DNA of 64,000 bases from Desulfuromusa kysingii (GTDB taxonomy: Bacteria; Desulfobacterota; Desulfuromonadia; Desulfuromonadales; Geopsychrobacteraceae), in contig NZ_FNQN01000005.1 in NCBI RefSeq assembly GCF_900107645.1, positions 174,193 to 238,192 of the forward strand, given 5' to 3'. Below the pieces are notes generated by a model. The model was not told where the DNA came from. It searched no databases and saw nothing but the letters and a program-made list of their open reading frames with translations. The position numbers were made by a program, and so were the translations under genes. This document shows, piece after piece, positions 37,610 through 47,221 of this stretch; position 1 is the first letter of the stretch; each line of letters begins with the position of its first letter.

Positions 37610-40600
37610 CTAAATTTTCTCCAGGCGGAATGCTCCGCCATTTCGTGCTGGAGACCCGGTCGCCATGTCCGAATAGCCAAAGGGCTCTTTGAAGGTCGGG
37701 TCGACAAGTGACAAACCACTGAGTAAAACCCCTTTGGCCCGCTTGGCATCACCGCCGAAGGAGCGATTGCCTGCATGGTGCTTTTTCACCCCATACTCCC
37801 AGTGACCGTAGCCGTAGGCGACAGCGATTACCCCTGTGCCAACACCTGATCGAACCTGCAAGATCCCTTCAGCTGTGGCACCGGTTGCCGAGATAATCCG
37901 TACCCGATCACCATCTTTAAAGCCTTGCTGGGCAGCATCCTGAGGATTGATTTCCAGGTAGTTACCTGCGGACATGCTTGTGAGGATCGGGCTGTTAGCG
38001 AGAGTGGAGTTACTGCGCAACTTCGCTTTATAAGAGACGCCTTTAAAGGGCCATTGCAGCTTCGGAAAAACATCTTCCAGTAAACGACCGTCGGCAAAGC
38101 GTTCAGGCTCAGAGGTGATGACACCTGGATAGAACTTGCCGGTGATGGAATTACGTTCCGTGGCGATCTCTTCAGCATAAATATTGACCCGTCCGGTATA
38201 ACCATATTTATGGTTGTCACCATCAAAACCTGCGCCCTCGGGTTCATAACGACCGCCTCTGGACATCATAAAGGCAACACGTGGCCACTCTTCTTCTGTC
38301 AAAGCTGCTTTCCACGGTTTGATCACCTCATCCAACCCCTGGAGCTGCATCTCTTCGGCGGAAAGTTTTGGTAGCGGTGTCCCGGCATAGGTTGTGTTTG
38401 CTGCCGCTCTGAGGAAATAATCCTCCGGACTGTTCAAGGGGTAAGTTTTTTTGTCACTGCCAGTAATGGCCTTGTCACCATACCCTGGAATGCCTATTTT
38501 CTTCGCCACATCAATGACGTAGTTCTCGAAGCAGGCATGACGCTTGGAATCGATTTTAGGGGTGAGAGGAGTGACGACAGGCCAGCGCATCCCTTTGTAT
38601 TTTCCAGCGAAATTCCCTTCCATATTGGGGAATCCCCAGCTTTCATACTGGGTGGTATCGGGGATAATGTAATCGGATATCGCTGACATTTCTCCCATAA
38701 AGGCGTCACAGCTGATCATCAATGGGATGACATCCGAATTTTTGAAGGCGTCCATGACATCTTTACGCGCAGCTGCCGGGGTCGCAAAGAATGGGTTGGA
38801 CATCCAGTTGATTAATATCTTCGCTGGATAGGGATAACCATTGATGAGAGAGAAAACCGCCTGATTGTCAGCACCTGTCACTTTGGCATGCCAAGGCAGC
38901 CGTGAAGGATAAGCTGGCTGACCAGCGGCAACTTTATTTTTATACTCAGTCGATTTCTCATAAATACCGTTCCGACCGAGGTTGACACCACCTTTTTTGG
39001 GCCCACCTTTAATTGATTTCAGATCGTAGCGCGGACCGCCTGAGGTCGAAGGGTAAGCGAGACGGCGATTGATTACACCACCTTTTTTGTTGATGTTGCC
39101 AAGCATGGCATTGATGAGGGTAAACGCTTTGGCAATATTCATCCCCGTAGCGGATGTAGTATTGCCCATCCCTTCTATGGAGGCTTTAGTCCCATGGGAA
39201 GTCAGATTTTTTGCAATCTCGATGATCTTCTCAACGGGAATACCACAATCCCTTGCGTATTCTGCCAGAGGTTGTTGCATCACACTTTTTTTCAACAGCG
39301 AAAAAGCGGTTTCGACCTGGATGGGTTTGCCGTTGCTATCTTTTAATTCACCTTTGAAGAACAGATCGGCTTCAGCTGTTGCCGTGATCTGGACTGGCTT
39401 TTGCGTCGCTTTATCAATCACAATAAAAGCTTCAGCTTTCCCTTTTTTCTTTTTGGGAGCTGCAAGGCCAAGATCTTCAGCCCTGAGCAGGCGACGATAA
39501 TTTTTATGTTCAGAATCGGTAATAACGAGGTAAGAGGAGTTCGTATAGCTGTTGAAGCCCTTCTTTTTTGCCGCTTCAAATGTTGGAGAACTCATGTAGG
39601 GAGCATTGTAGCGATGGTTGACAATGATCCACTGGGCAACAGCCATAACAAAAGAGTTATCGGTTGTCGGGATAATGGGGATCCAGTCAGCGGATTTACC
39701 GACTGAAGAGACGGCACCACCAACCATAACCGGATCAACAACGGTAAACTTGAGTTTGCCATCGTTAGATTCTATGGATGCTTGTCTGCCGATTGCCTGC
39801 ATGGGTTTGCCGGAGTTGCCGGGATATTCACCGAGGAACAATACATATTCGGCATTGTTCAGGTCGGGTCTGAGCATGTTACCACCAGTTTGCGTCCGCG
39901 CCGCGGTCGCTCGACTACCACCTCACGAGGAGCCGTGAGTATAGGTGTTGACGGTGCCATAAGCTCCGGTAAAGCGGAACGCAAATGGGGTTCGACCATC
40001 ACCACGACCACCGATAAAGGCGAGCTGATTGGCTTTGCTCCCCATTTCCGGTTGGTTTTTATCCAGCAGAGTTTCGGTATCTCTGACTTGACGCAGACCT
40101 TCTATTTGTCGCGATTCGCCGATCGTAGAAAAAAGGGCACCACCTTCGACCGTCTCTTGGACCGCCGTGTCCCAACTGATAGGTTGCCACTTGCCACTGC
40201 CACGATTGCCAGCTCTTTTCAATGGGACTAGAATTCTGTAAGGGTCGTAATGGGATTCCAAAGTTCCTTGTCCGCGAGCACACAGGGTTGCTCGGTGTTT
40301 CAAACCAAGACCCTTGTATTGACTTGAAGCAAGATAAGAGTCTGCCAGAGGGGTATCCATTGGGAGATGGGGTTGCGTATTCTGTGGGTTGTAGGGGTTG
40401 CCGCTGACAGAGAGAATTTGACCGGTCTTGCGGCTGATCTTCACCTGATTGCCACAGGACGAATAGCAGCCGACACAGCAGCTATTGCGCATGAAGATGT
40501 CAGGGTTGATGGTCACTTTCCCTGTCAACGGGTCAATGATTGCTTCGAGCTCTTGGCCACCGTTCTTCATCGGCGTAAAGGTCGGTACGGTTTGAGCGTA

Positions 40601-40687
40601 GAGCAGATCTTTGAACCCAAGACCTGTCAACGTCGACGCACTAATCAGTGCCGACGCCTTTAAAAAATCGCGTCTACCTAGTTTCAT
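37610..40687 (-). CDS. Selenocysteine-containing molybdopterin oxidoreductase, TtrA-like catalytic subunit
   Basis: 1025 residues reading through an in-frame UGA (39923-39925) as Sec255; read as a stop it would split one protein into two adjoining in-frame pieces. The N-terminus is a Tat signal (RRDFLK, then a hydrophobic stretch). A [4Fe-4S] motif C71xxC74xxxC78 with a later Cys in ATLCARGQ follows, then YDPYRILVPLKRAG. The UGA lies in YTHGSS-U-GG, the position of the Cys/Ser/Sec molybdenum ligand in this superfamily. The C-terminal half has dinucleotide-binding segments, including GDRVRIISATG. Length and motifs are nearest tetrathionate/arsenate-type reductases; the substrate is not known. 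GGAGG precedes ATG 40687. Confidence 0.88.
39894..39925 (-). promoter_or_regulatory. UGA selenocysteine codon and candidate bacterial SECIS hairpin
   Basis: Directly after the UGA, the RNA can pair GUC (nt 8-10) with GAC (27-29) and CGC (18-20) with GCG (24-26), leaving a GGC apical loop at nt 21-23 and a one-sided bulge. Distance and G-containing loop fit bacterial SECIS elements, which lie immediately 3' of the UGA inside the coding region. Confidence 0.5.
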
Positions 40688-40716
40688 AAATCCTCCATTA
40701 GAATTTTGACTGTCTC

Positions 40717-40777
40717 GCAGGAAACAGCCTGACGAAATAAAGATTCCTCATTGTAAGAGACTGCTGGCAGGAAACAG
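40717..40777. promoter_or_regulatory. Repeated 11-bp element upstream of the molybdoenzyme operon
   Basis: GCAGGAAACAG occurs exactly at 40717-40727 and 40767-40777, in the same orientation and 50 bp apart (about five helical turns). Both are preceded by GACTG, and the second forms a GACTG...CAGTC dyad. They lie 30-90 bp upstream of the molybdoenzyme start. Likely operators of the divergent NarL-type regulator or another activator. Confidence 0.5.
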
Positions 40778-40800
40778 TCCCTTAGATGTTAAAATGCGTT

Positions 40801-40816
40801 TGGAACCCAATTTGCT
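40801..40816 (+). promoter_or_regulatory. Sigma-54-like promoter toward the PAS kinase
   Basis: TGGAAC-N5-TTGCT keeps the invariant GG and GC with exactly 10 bases between them, the sigma-54 -24/-12 spacing. The transcript would start near 40827, giving a leader of about 170 nt before the kinase. Confidence 0.5.
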
Positions 40817-40848
40817 ATGAAGGATCTCATAAGGCGGGTATTGGTACT

Positions 40849-40866
40849 ATCAGGTGATCACCTGAT
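40849..40866. promoter_or_regulatory. 18-bp perfect palindrome in the kinase leader
   Basis: ATCAGGTGATCACCTGAT is its own reverse complement. It lies about 22 bp downstream of the predicted sigma-54 start, a roadblock position, and could be an operator. The protein that binds is unknown. Confidence 0.45.
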
Positions 40867-40999
40867 TTCAATGGGGGGAGATCGTGGATACTTGGTTTCG
40901 CTACTAGAAAATGGACTTGATCATGCTACAAATAAATTGGATCTATCCGTAAAAGCTGTTAGTTTTCTAGAGGTTTCATCATCACTATTGGAGGCATAG

Positions 41000-42568
41000 A
41001 TGCAGAGCAGCGTCGAAATCAAGAGAGATGGTAGGTTGAGCTACGCAGAGCAAGAAGAACGGATTGCTCAGCTCGAAGAACAACTACGCCATGAGAAACA
41101 ATGTCGGATACATGCAGAAGATAAGGCGGTAGTCCTTGAAAATGTTTTTCAGGCACTCCCCACCGCGATTTTCTATAAAGATCTGCAAGGGATTTATCTT
41201 AATTGCAATAAAGCTTTTGCCGAGATCAAAGGTATTTTTCAGCACAATATTATCGGTAAGACCGTTTTTGATGTCGCATCACAGGAAAGAGCTGAGGGTT
41301 GTTCCGAAGTGGATGAAGCTTTGAGGGCTAGAGGAGGAGGTTCTCTCACTTATGAACTGACTATTAATCCAGAGCATGGCCGACAACGCGATGTTATCTT
41401 CAGCAAAGCGATCTTCCTCGGTGCAGACGGAGAGCCAGCCGGAGTCGTAGGTTTGATGTCCGATATCACCGAGGTTAATCGACGTAAGCATCAGCTGGTT
41501 AAGCTGAAAACCAAATATCAATCCCTGCTTGAAACAATTCCACACGGAATTATTGAACTGGATACAGAGGGTATTATTACTTACTCAAATAATGCCTTTA
41601 AACAGATGGTCGGTCGGGAGGATGCACCCCCCGAAGGTCTGAACCTGAAAGATCTCCTGAAGCCTGTTGAGGATGAAAGTTGCTCCGGGGAATGTTTAAC
41701 TAACTTTTTACACAATAAGCTATCTACGGCTTCATGCAAGGCCAAGGTTTCGAGTCATACCGGTCGGATCTTTGATGTTCAGCTTGACTGGAGCTATAAA
41801 TATAATGAAAACAGGGATGTTATCGGTTTTATTTTGATTGCAACCGATATGACCGAACGTAATCAAGCTGAAGAGAAGCTGAAGCGTTATCAAGTGCAGT
41901 TGCGTTCGCTCTCTTCTCAACTTTCATTGGTTGAAGCGAGAGGACGACGTAAGATTGCGACTGAGCTACACGACAACCTTGGGCAGAATTTGGTTCTGGC
42001 AAAGTTCAAGATAAAAAGCTTGAAATCAATGAATTCTTCCCCTCAATTGACAAGTGAACTTAATTCTGTAGAACAATCGATTGAGGCGGCCATCAGCTTT
42101 GCCCGCTCTTTAACCGCAGAGGTCAGCCCGCTGATTCTCTACAGCCTTGATTTTGAGTCATCGGTTGAATGGTTAGCAGATAATATTCTTGCCCCTTGCC
42201 AGATCAAATTCAGGATCAAGACCGACGATGCTTTAGAGGAATTGAGCGAGGATACTCAGGTTCTTCTGTTTGAGGCGGTACGCGAACTGTTTGTCAATAT
42301 CGTTAAGCACGCCCAGGCAAAAAATGTCCATATTTATCTTAAAAATATTCCCGAAGGTCTTCAGGTTCAAGTTGAGGATGATGGCAGGGGGTTCGTGTAT
42401 GATCCTGAAAGCGAGCTCGAAGATTATTCCGGGTTTGGTCTTTTTAGTATCCGCGAAAGGATTAAATACCTGCAGGGGAAGATCAGAATTTTAACCTCTT
42501 TGGGGCAAGGGACCTGCGTCCAGTTTCAGGTCCCGAAGGAATCTTCAAAAATGGAAGGTACGGTATGA
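41000..42568 (+). CDS. Cytoplasmic PAS-PAS histidine kinase, HisKA_3 (NarX/DegS) class
   Basis: 522 residues from ATG 41000 with GGAGG five bases upstream. A short coiled coil (20-45) precedes PAS domains at about 45-155 and 170-285, then the dimerization motif RRKIATELHDNLGQN (phospho-His) and an HATPase with NIVKHAQAKNV and GFGLFSIRERI. No membrane helix is present, so it senses an intracellular signal, perhaps redox or a small molecule; no haem-binding motif is obvious. It overlaps the regulator gene (ATGA). Its divergent position suggests control of the molybdoenzyme operon. Confidence 0.93.
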   Translation: MQSSVEIKRDGRLSYAEQEERIAQLEEQLRHEKQCRIHAEDKAVVLENVFQALPTAIFYKDLQGIYLNCNKAFAEIKGIFQHNIIGKTVFDVASQERAEGCSEVDEALRARGGGSLTYELTINPEHGRQRDVIFSKAIFLGADGEPAGVVGLMSDITEVNRRKHQLVKLKTKYQSLLETIPHGIIELDTEGIITYSNNAFKQMVGREDAPPEGLNLKDLLKPVEDESCSGECLTNFLHNKLSTASCKAKVSSHTGRIFDVQLDWSYKYNENRDVIGFILIATDMTERNQAEEKLKRYQVQLRSLSSQLSLVEARGRRKIATELHDNLGQNLVLAKFKIKSLKSMNSSPQLTSELNSVEQSIEAAISFARSLTAEVSPLILYSLDFESSVEWLADNILAPCQIKFRIKTDDALEELSEDTQVLLFEAVRELFVNIVKHAQAKNVHIYLKNIPEGLQVQVEDDGRGFVYDPESELEDYSGFGLFSIRERIKYLQGKIRILTSLGQGTCVQFQVPKESSKMEGTV

Positions 42569-43212
42569 GTTATTCAGTATTGCTGGCAGATGATCATCAA
42601 ATGTTTCGAGAAGGGATTTGCCATCTGTTTGAAAGTAGAGACGATCTGTTTGTTGTTGGCGAAGCAGGAGATGGACGCACTGCTGTGCAAATGGCCCGGA
42701 AGATGAATCCGCAAGTCGTTATTATGGATGTCTCGATGCCTGGTTTGAATGGCATTGAAGCTACGCGCCAAATTCTCGCTGACAATCCCGAAGTTAAGGT
42801 GGTTGCACTTTCGATGCATTCAGACCGACGCTTTGTTTTAAAAATGCTCAAAGTCGGAGCATCAGGCTATCTGTTAAAAGACAGTGTGTTTGATGAATTG
42901 ATTCACGCTATCCAGGCGGTTATTCATGGAAAAACTTATCTGAGCCCTGAAATCGCCGGCCTGGTTCTTGATGACTACCGCAACCTGTCTGAACATGCTG
43001 AAGAGAAGACGACTTCACCGCTGTCGCCCCGGGAACGGGAGGTGGTTCAGTTGATCGCCGAAGGCCAGACATCGAAGCAGATAGCCGAAGCGCTTAACGT
43101 CAGCACCAAGACGATAGAAACTCACCGCGCTCAGGTGATGCGAAAACTGAATGTTCACAACTTGGTCGAGCTGACAAAGTATGCCATCCGTGAGGGATTA
43201 ACGAGTATCTGA
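42565..43212 (+). CDS. NarL/FixJ-family response regulator
   Basis: 215 residues. The receiver (LLADDHQMFREG, VVIMDVSMPGLNG with the phospho-Asp, VVALSMH, GYLLKDS) is joined to a LuxR-type helix-turn-helix (about 150-210, LSPREREVVQLIAEGQTSKQIAEALNVSTKTIETHRAQVMRKL). It is translationally coupled to the preceding kinase. It probably binds the repeated elements in the divergent upstream region. Confidence 0.95.
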   Translation: MSYSVLLADDHQMFREGICHLFESRDDLFVVGEAGDGRTAVQMARKMNPQVVIMDVSMPGLNGIEATRQILADNPEVKVVALSMHSDRRFVLKMLKVGASGYLLKDSVFDELIHAIQAVIHGKTYLSPEIAGLVLDDYRNLSEHAEEKTTSPLSPREREVVQLIAEGQTSKQIAEALNVSTKTIETHRAQVMRKLNVHNLVELTKYAIREGLTSI

Positions 43213-43219
43213 GCGTAAG

Positions 43220-44500
43220 TTATTTGCCTGGCTTGCGTGGCAGCGTTTCAACCGCAAACAGACCTGCTACCAGAGAGAGGGATGCGCAGATCAATAAGAT
43301 TGTAAACGCCTGTTGGTAGGCCGCTAACCCAAATATGTTGCTGTCCTGTCCATGGCGTTCCAGAATCCATCCGAGCAAAGGTTGTAAAATCGCTGTTCCG
43401 GCAAATGGAAAGAGTGTGACCAATCCTATCGCGGTACCGGTGCTATGGGGAGGGAACAACTCCTTGGCGGCGGTGAAACCAATGACTGCAGATCCGCTCG
43501 AAAAAGCCCCCAACAAAAAGCAGATGATGTAAAGACTAGCAAGGTTGAGTTGGTCCGTGGCAAACACTAATATGAGGGTTATTGCCAAGGTCACCAGGCT
43601 GCTCAGTACCAGAACAGCTTTACGTCCTTTGAATATGCGATTGGAGAGCCAGACGAGAAAAAAACTGCCGAAGATTTTCCCAGCGACGGTCAAGGATAGG
43701 ATTTTAGCGACCCGAACAGGGGTAAAACCATAGATTTGCTGTAAAAATGGCCCCCCCCAAAGTCCGGCAAAAGTGAGGTAGATCGTCGGCAGCAAGAAAA
43801 ACCAGAGGATGATAGGGCGCACTGACCTGGAACGGATAACCAGCAGCATCCCATGCAGTGGTTTGATTTTAGGAGTTGTTTCAGCGGGATGGGTGATGGG
43901 GCTCTGCCAACCCAAATCAGCAGGCCGGTCACGGACTATCAACCAGATCAAAAGAGCCAGAATCAGTGTCAACAGAGCGACAATGAGAAAAGACGAACGC
44001 CATCCTACTTGGTCGCTGAGCATGGCCAAAGGGACGGTCGAGAACAGCGCACCAAGTCCTCCCAGTGCCAGCAGCGATCCGGTCATGATGGCAAATTCCT
44101 CGGCGCGAAACCATTCAGACAAAACTTTCATCGTTGGAGCGAAGAGCATAGAAACGCCGAGTCCGACCATGCCCCTGCCGACCACGGCAAGCCCAAGCGA
44201 TGTGGCTTGACTGAGTAAGAGTGACCCCGTTGCGGCTACGAGAAGAAACAACGGAATTGTTCTTCTGGCTCCCCAAGAGTCGGCTAGAATCCCTGCTGGC
44301 AGTTGCATGATTGCATAGGGGTAAAAATATGCAGAACTGAGGAGCCCAAGAATCACGCCACCTGTTTGCAGATCGCGCATCATATCGACGGCTAAAACTG
44401 CCGGGCACAAGCGATGAAAGTAGACCAGAATATAACCACAGCCAAGGACACCAAAAATCAGCCAGCGGTAACGCAGGGTTTTAGCTAAAGCAGAGGGCAC
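43220..44500 (-). CDS. MFS transporter, anion/organic-acid symporter-like
   Basis: 426 residues with twelve hydrophobic segments. Motif A appears as GILADSWGARRTIPLF near 70, with an early FHRLCPAVLAVDMMRDL segment typical of the GlpT/ACS-like branch. It is an inner-membrane secondary transporter; the substrate is unknown. It converges with the response regulator (7-bp gap), so it may or may not be functionally linked to the molybdoenzyme. Confidence 0.85.
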   Translation of the reverse strand: MPSALAKTLRYRWLIFGVLGCGYILVYFHRLCPAVLAVDMMRDLQTGGVILGLLSSAYFYPYAIMQLPAGILADSWGARRTIPLFLLVAATGSLLLSQATSLGLAVVGRGMVGLGVSMLFAPTMKVLSEWFRAEEFAIMTGSLLALGGLGALFSTVPLAMLSDQVGWRSSFLIVALLTLILALLIWLIVRDRPADLGWQSPITHPAETTPKIKPLHGMLLVIRSRSVRPIILWFFLLPTIYLTFAGLWGGPFLQQIYGFTPVRVAKILSLTVAGKIFGSFFLVWLSNRIFKGRKAVLVLSSLVTLAITLILVFATDQLNLASLYIICFLLGAFSSGSAVIGFTAAKELFPPHSTGTAIGLVTLFPFAGTAILQPLLGWILERHGQDSNIFGLAAYQQAFTILLICASLSLVAGLFAVETLPRKPGK

Positions 44501-44773
44501 GACAAATGAACCTTTTCGAAAGAGACTTGTCCATTAGCAAAAAATATGATGAAGACAGGTAATGATTTTGGGCTATCTTATCGGTTATGTCTACAATATA
44601 TGACCAATACGTACACGGATAATGTCAAACCGCTGCGCCTTTGCTCTAATTCTTGAATGCGACTCATAGTGACCTTGACGTTACAATGAATATGTCGTTT
44701 TCTGAGTATATAATGTGGTTAGCATGTGATAAGTCTATTTTTCAAAAATGACCCATAGTCATGAGGATTTTCG

Positions 44774-46474
44774 ATGAAGTTTGTTGTCAGTCAATTGTTC
44801 TCCCTCCTCTTGCCAGTGCGCAACCGCCCCAATATCAGGGCTCTGGTGAGTTATTCGCTTCTGTTGGTAGTGACCGTGGTGCTTTTTGCCTTCGGTTTTC
44901 ACTGGATCATGACTAATGTCGAAGGTCAGGATCATTCCTGGGTCACCGGTGTCTATTGGGCTCTTACCGTTATGACCACCCTTGGCTTCGGTGATATCAC
45001 CTTCCATAGTGACATCGGACGACTGTTCAGCATCGTCGTCCTGCTGACCGGGGTGGTGTTGCTGTTGATCGTGCTTCCGTTCGTTTTTATCCGCTTCTTT
45101 TATGCGCCGTGGATTGAATCTCGCTTGCGTTTCCAGGCGCCCAGAGCCGTGCCTTCTGGAATGCGGGGCCACGTCATCTTATGTCGCCTGGACAGTTTGG
45201 CTACAGAACTGATGGCGCGATTACAACTCAATGGTATCCCTCACTTTGTGATTGAACCGGACCCTCTCAAAGCGGTACAGATGCACCACGAAGGGGTCCC
45301 TGTGGTGACAGGAAGGGTCGAGGATCGGGAGACCTACGAAGCGATGGCTGTGGCAGATAGCCGGATGGTCGTCGCTAACTGCGCCGATACGACCAATACC
45401 AACATCACCTTGACGATCAGAGATTTCTCTCCGCAGGTACCAATTACGGCTGTGGCCGAGAACGAGCAATCCATCGACCTGCTGGAGTTGACGGGCAGCA
45501 ACCACGTGTTGCCGCTCAAACTTCAGCTGGGAGAGCACCTCGCCAATCGTGTTAGCACCGGGCACCTCCATTGTCACGTGGTCGGGCGAATGGGCGATCT
45601 TCTGATAGCAGAATTCCCGGTGCACAATACTCCGTTGGTTGGGTGTTCTTTACGGGAACTGAAAATAAGAGAATCCTTTGGTTTGAACGTCGTCGCCGTG
45701 TGGGAGCGAGGGCACATGGTGCCGGTGACGCCGGATACTATCCTTGCTGACGTAAGCTTTCCCGTGGTAGTGGGCACCGAAGAGCAGGTCACCAGCCTCG
45801 ATACCTATCTGGTAATCTATAATACCAATTTTAACCCTGTGCTCGTGATTGGTGGTGGTAAAGTGGGTTGCGCTACCACGCAAACTCTACGTAAACGTGG
45901 AGTAACTGTTCACATGATCGAGCGAGAGGAGTCTCTACGGAGTTCTCTTGAAGGGGTTGCTGAAAGGTTGTTTATTGGTGACGCAGCTGATCGGGAACTT
46001 CTCATGGGTGCAGGGTTGGCCGATGCACCCAGCGTGCTGCTGACCACTAATGATGACGCTATGAATATTTACTTGGCGGTGTACTGCCGCCGCCTGAATC
46101 CTGAACTCCGTGTGATCAGCCGCATCACTCATGAACGGAACATTGAAGCGATCCACCTGGCTGGCGCCGACTTTGTCCTGAGCTCTGCGTCCCTTGGGGC
46201 GGAGGCGGTGATGTCACTGCTGCAACGTCGAGAATCGGTGATCCTGGGTGAGGGGTTCGATCTTTTTTATGTCCCTGTGCCGACAAGTTTGGCTGGACAG
46301 ACCTTGATGGCCAGCAATATCCGGCCGCGGACCGGTCTTAATGTCCTGGCACTGCGTCTACCCAATGACGTGGTTGTCCCTGCGACAGCTTCGATGATTT
46401 TAGAGCCTGAAGGGGAGCTCGTGATGTTGGGAGATGAATCCCAGCGGAGAGATTTTACAAAAGCATTTCTATGA
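44774..46474 (+). CDS. Potassium channel with two RCK/TrkA-N domains
   Basis: 566 residues. Two membrane helices (about 20-45 and 80-105) flank a pore loop with the filter TTLGFGD, a variant of TVGYGD. Two cytoplasmic RCK units follow: the first (about 130-260, HVILCRLDSLATELM) has an altered nucleotide loop, the second (about 355-480) keeps VIGGGKVG. TrkA-C-like segments lie at about 270-345 and 490-560. It resembles MthK/GsuK-type ligand-gated channels; regulation by nucleotide or divalent ions is inferred from the family. Confidence 0.9.
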   Translation: MKFVVSQLFSLLLPVRNRPNIRALVSYSLLLVVTVVLFAFGFHWIMTNVEGQDHSWVTGVYWALTVMTTLGFGDITFHSDIGRLFSIVVLLTGVVLLLIVLPFVFIRFFYAPWIESRLRFQAPRAVPSGMRGHVILCRLDSLATELMARLQLNGIPHFVIEPDPLKAVQMHHEGVPVVTGRVEDRETYEAMAVADSRMVVANCADTTNTNITLTIRDFSPQVPITAVAENEQSIDLLELTGSNHVLPLKLQLGEHLANRVSTGHLHCHVVGRMGDLLIAEFPVHNTPLVGCSLRELKIRESFGLNVVAVWERGHMVPVTPDTILADVSFPVVVGTEEQVTSLDTYLVIYNTNFNPVLVIGGGKVGCATTQTLRKRGVTVHMIEREESLRSSLEGVAERLFIGDAADRELLMGAGLADAPSVLLTTNDDAMNIYLAVYCRRLNPELRVISRITHERNIEAIHLAGADFVLSSASLGAEAVMSLLQRRESVILGEGFDLFYVPVPTSLAGQTLMASNIRPRTGLNVLALRLPNDVVVPATASMILEPEGELVMLGDESQRRDFTKAFL

Positions 46475-46582
46475 TGTGCCTTTCTGCCTCTCCCCAGGTA
46501 GGAGAAGACACTTTGGACAGCTTACGCTTCTACCAAGCTAGCACAGAAGTAATGCACGGATAGCAGAGAGAATAAAACTAAA

Positions 46583-46614
46583 AAAGGGTTACAGCAATTC
46601 TGCTGTAACCCTTT
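46583..46614 (-). terminator. Strong terminator of the serS-tRNA transcript
   Basis: A perfect 14-bp stem (AAAGGGTTACAGCA and its complement) with a 4-nt loop is followed on the reverse strand by a run of T. It lies 10 bp after the tRNA-Arg 3' end. Confidence 0.92.
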
Positions 46615-46623
46615 AATTTAAAA

Positions 46624-46700
<77 letters not shown>

Positions 46701-46774
46701 ATGTAATCAAGAGAAGATATATCGCTTAATTTTAGCAATTTGTCAATCTCTTTTAAGCTCTACAATCATTTAAC

Positions 46775-46938
46775 TGGCGGAGAGGGAGGGATTCACCCAT
46801 TACGTCACCAGCATCCTGCTGGTTCCTGCGTCGGCTCCCCTGCTTTCGCTGACGTGGACATCCTGTCCACTTTTCTGACATTAAGTCAGCGCTCATTCCG
46901 CTTCGAATCCCAAAAGGATCCTGTCGTACATATTTATC
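46775..46938 (-). repeat. tRNA 3'-end-duplicating element, copy A
   Basis: A 164-bp unit directly after tRNA-Ser(GCT). Its far end repeats 20 bases of that tRNA's 3' end, including CCA (46775-46794 equals 46939-46958), and the similarity extends 7 bases further with one mismatch. The body is about 80% similar to copy B and carries hairpins CCAGCA-TCC-TGCTGG, GTGGACA-TCC-TGTCCAC and CTGAC-N5-GTCAG (plus strand). It contains no credible gene. Confidence 0.85.
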
Positions 46939-47027
<89 letters not shown>

Positions 47028-47061
47028 GCAATAAACAGCTTACGATGTTAAATTTTTTAAA

Positions 47062-47221
47062 TGGCGGATGGCCAGGGATTCGTCCACTTTGTCACCAGCA
47101 TCCTGCTGGCTCCTGCGTTGACTCCCCTGCGCTCACTGACGCAGACATCCTGTCTGCTGTTCTGACATTTAGTCAGCGTTCGCTCCGCTTCAAATCCCAT
47201 GAGGGATTGGTTTCAATTAAA
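47062..47221 (-). repeat. tRNA 3'-end-duplicating element, copy B
   Basis: A 160-bp unit directly after tRNA-Ser(TGA). A perfect 26-bp direct repeat (47057-47082 and 47217-47242) copies that tRNA's own 3' end, including CCA and five flanking bases. The body matches copy A, with the same hairpins. In the second hairpin two pairs differ from A but stay complementary (GCAGACA-TCC-TGTCTGC). It lies between the two serine tRNA genes. Confidence 0.85.

Noticed and set aside
39877-39925. Reading the molybdoenzyme as two genes or a frameshifted pseudogene
   Set aside because: The frame is unbroken except for one UGA at the metal-ligand position, and all domains are intact, which fits selenocysteine better.
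40817-40999. A 60-codon ORF ending exactly where the PAS kinase begins
   Set aside because: It has no ribosome site, contains the 18-bp palindrome, and its ATG would precede the predicted sigma-54 transcription start. More likely a regulatory leader.
44501-44773. Cyclic di-AMP (ydaO) riboswitch before the K+ channel
   Set aside because: No matching conserved core was visible; only an isolated TATAAT (44709-44714) with no suitably spaced -35.
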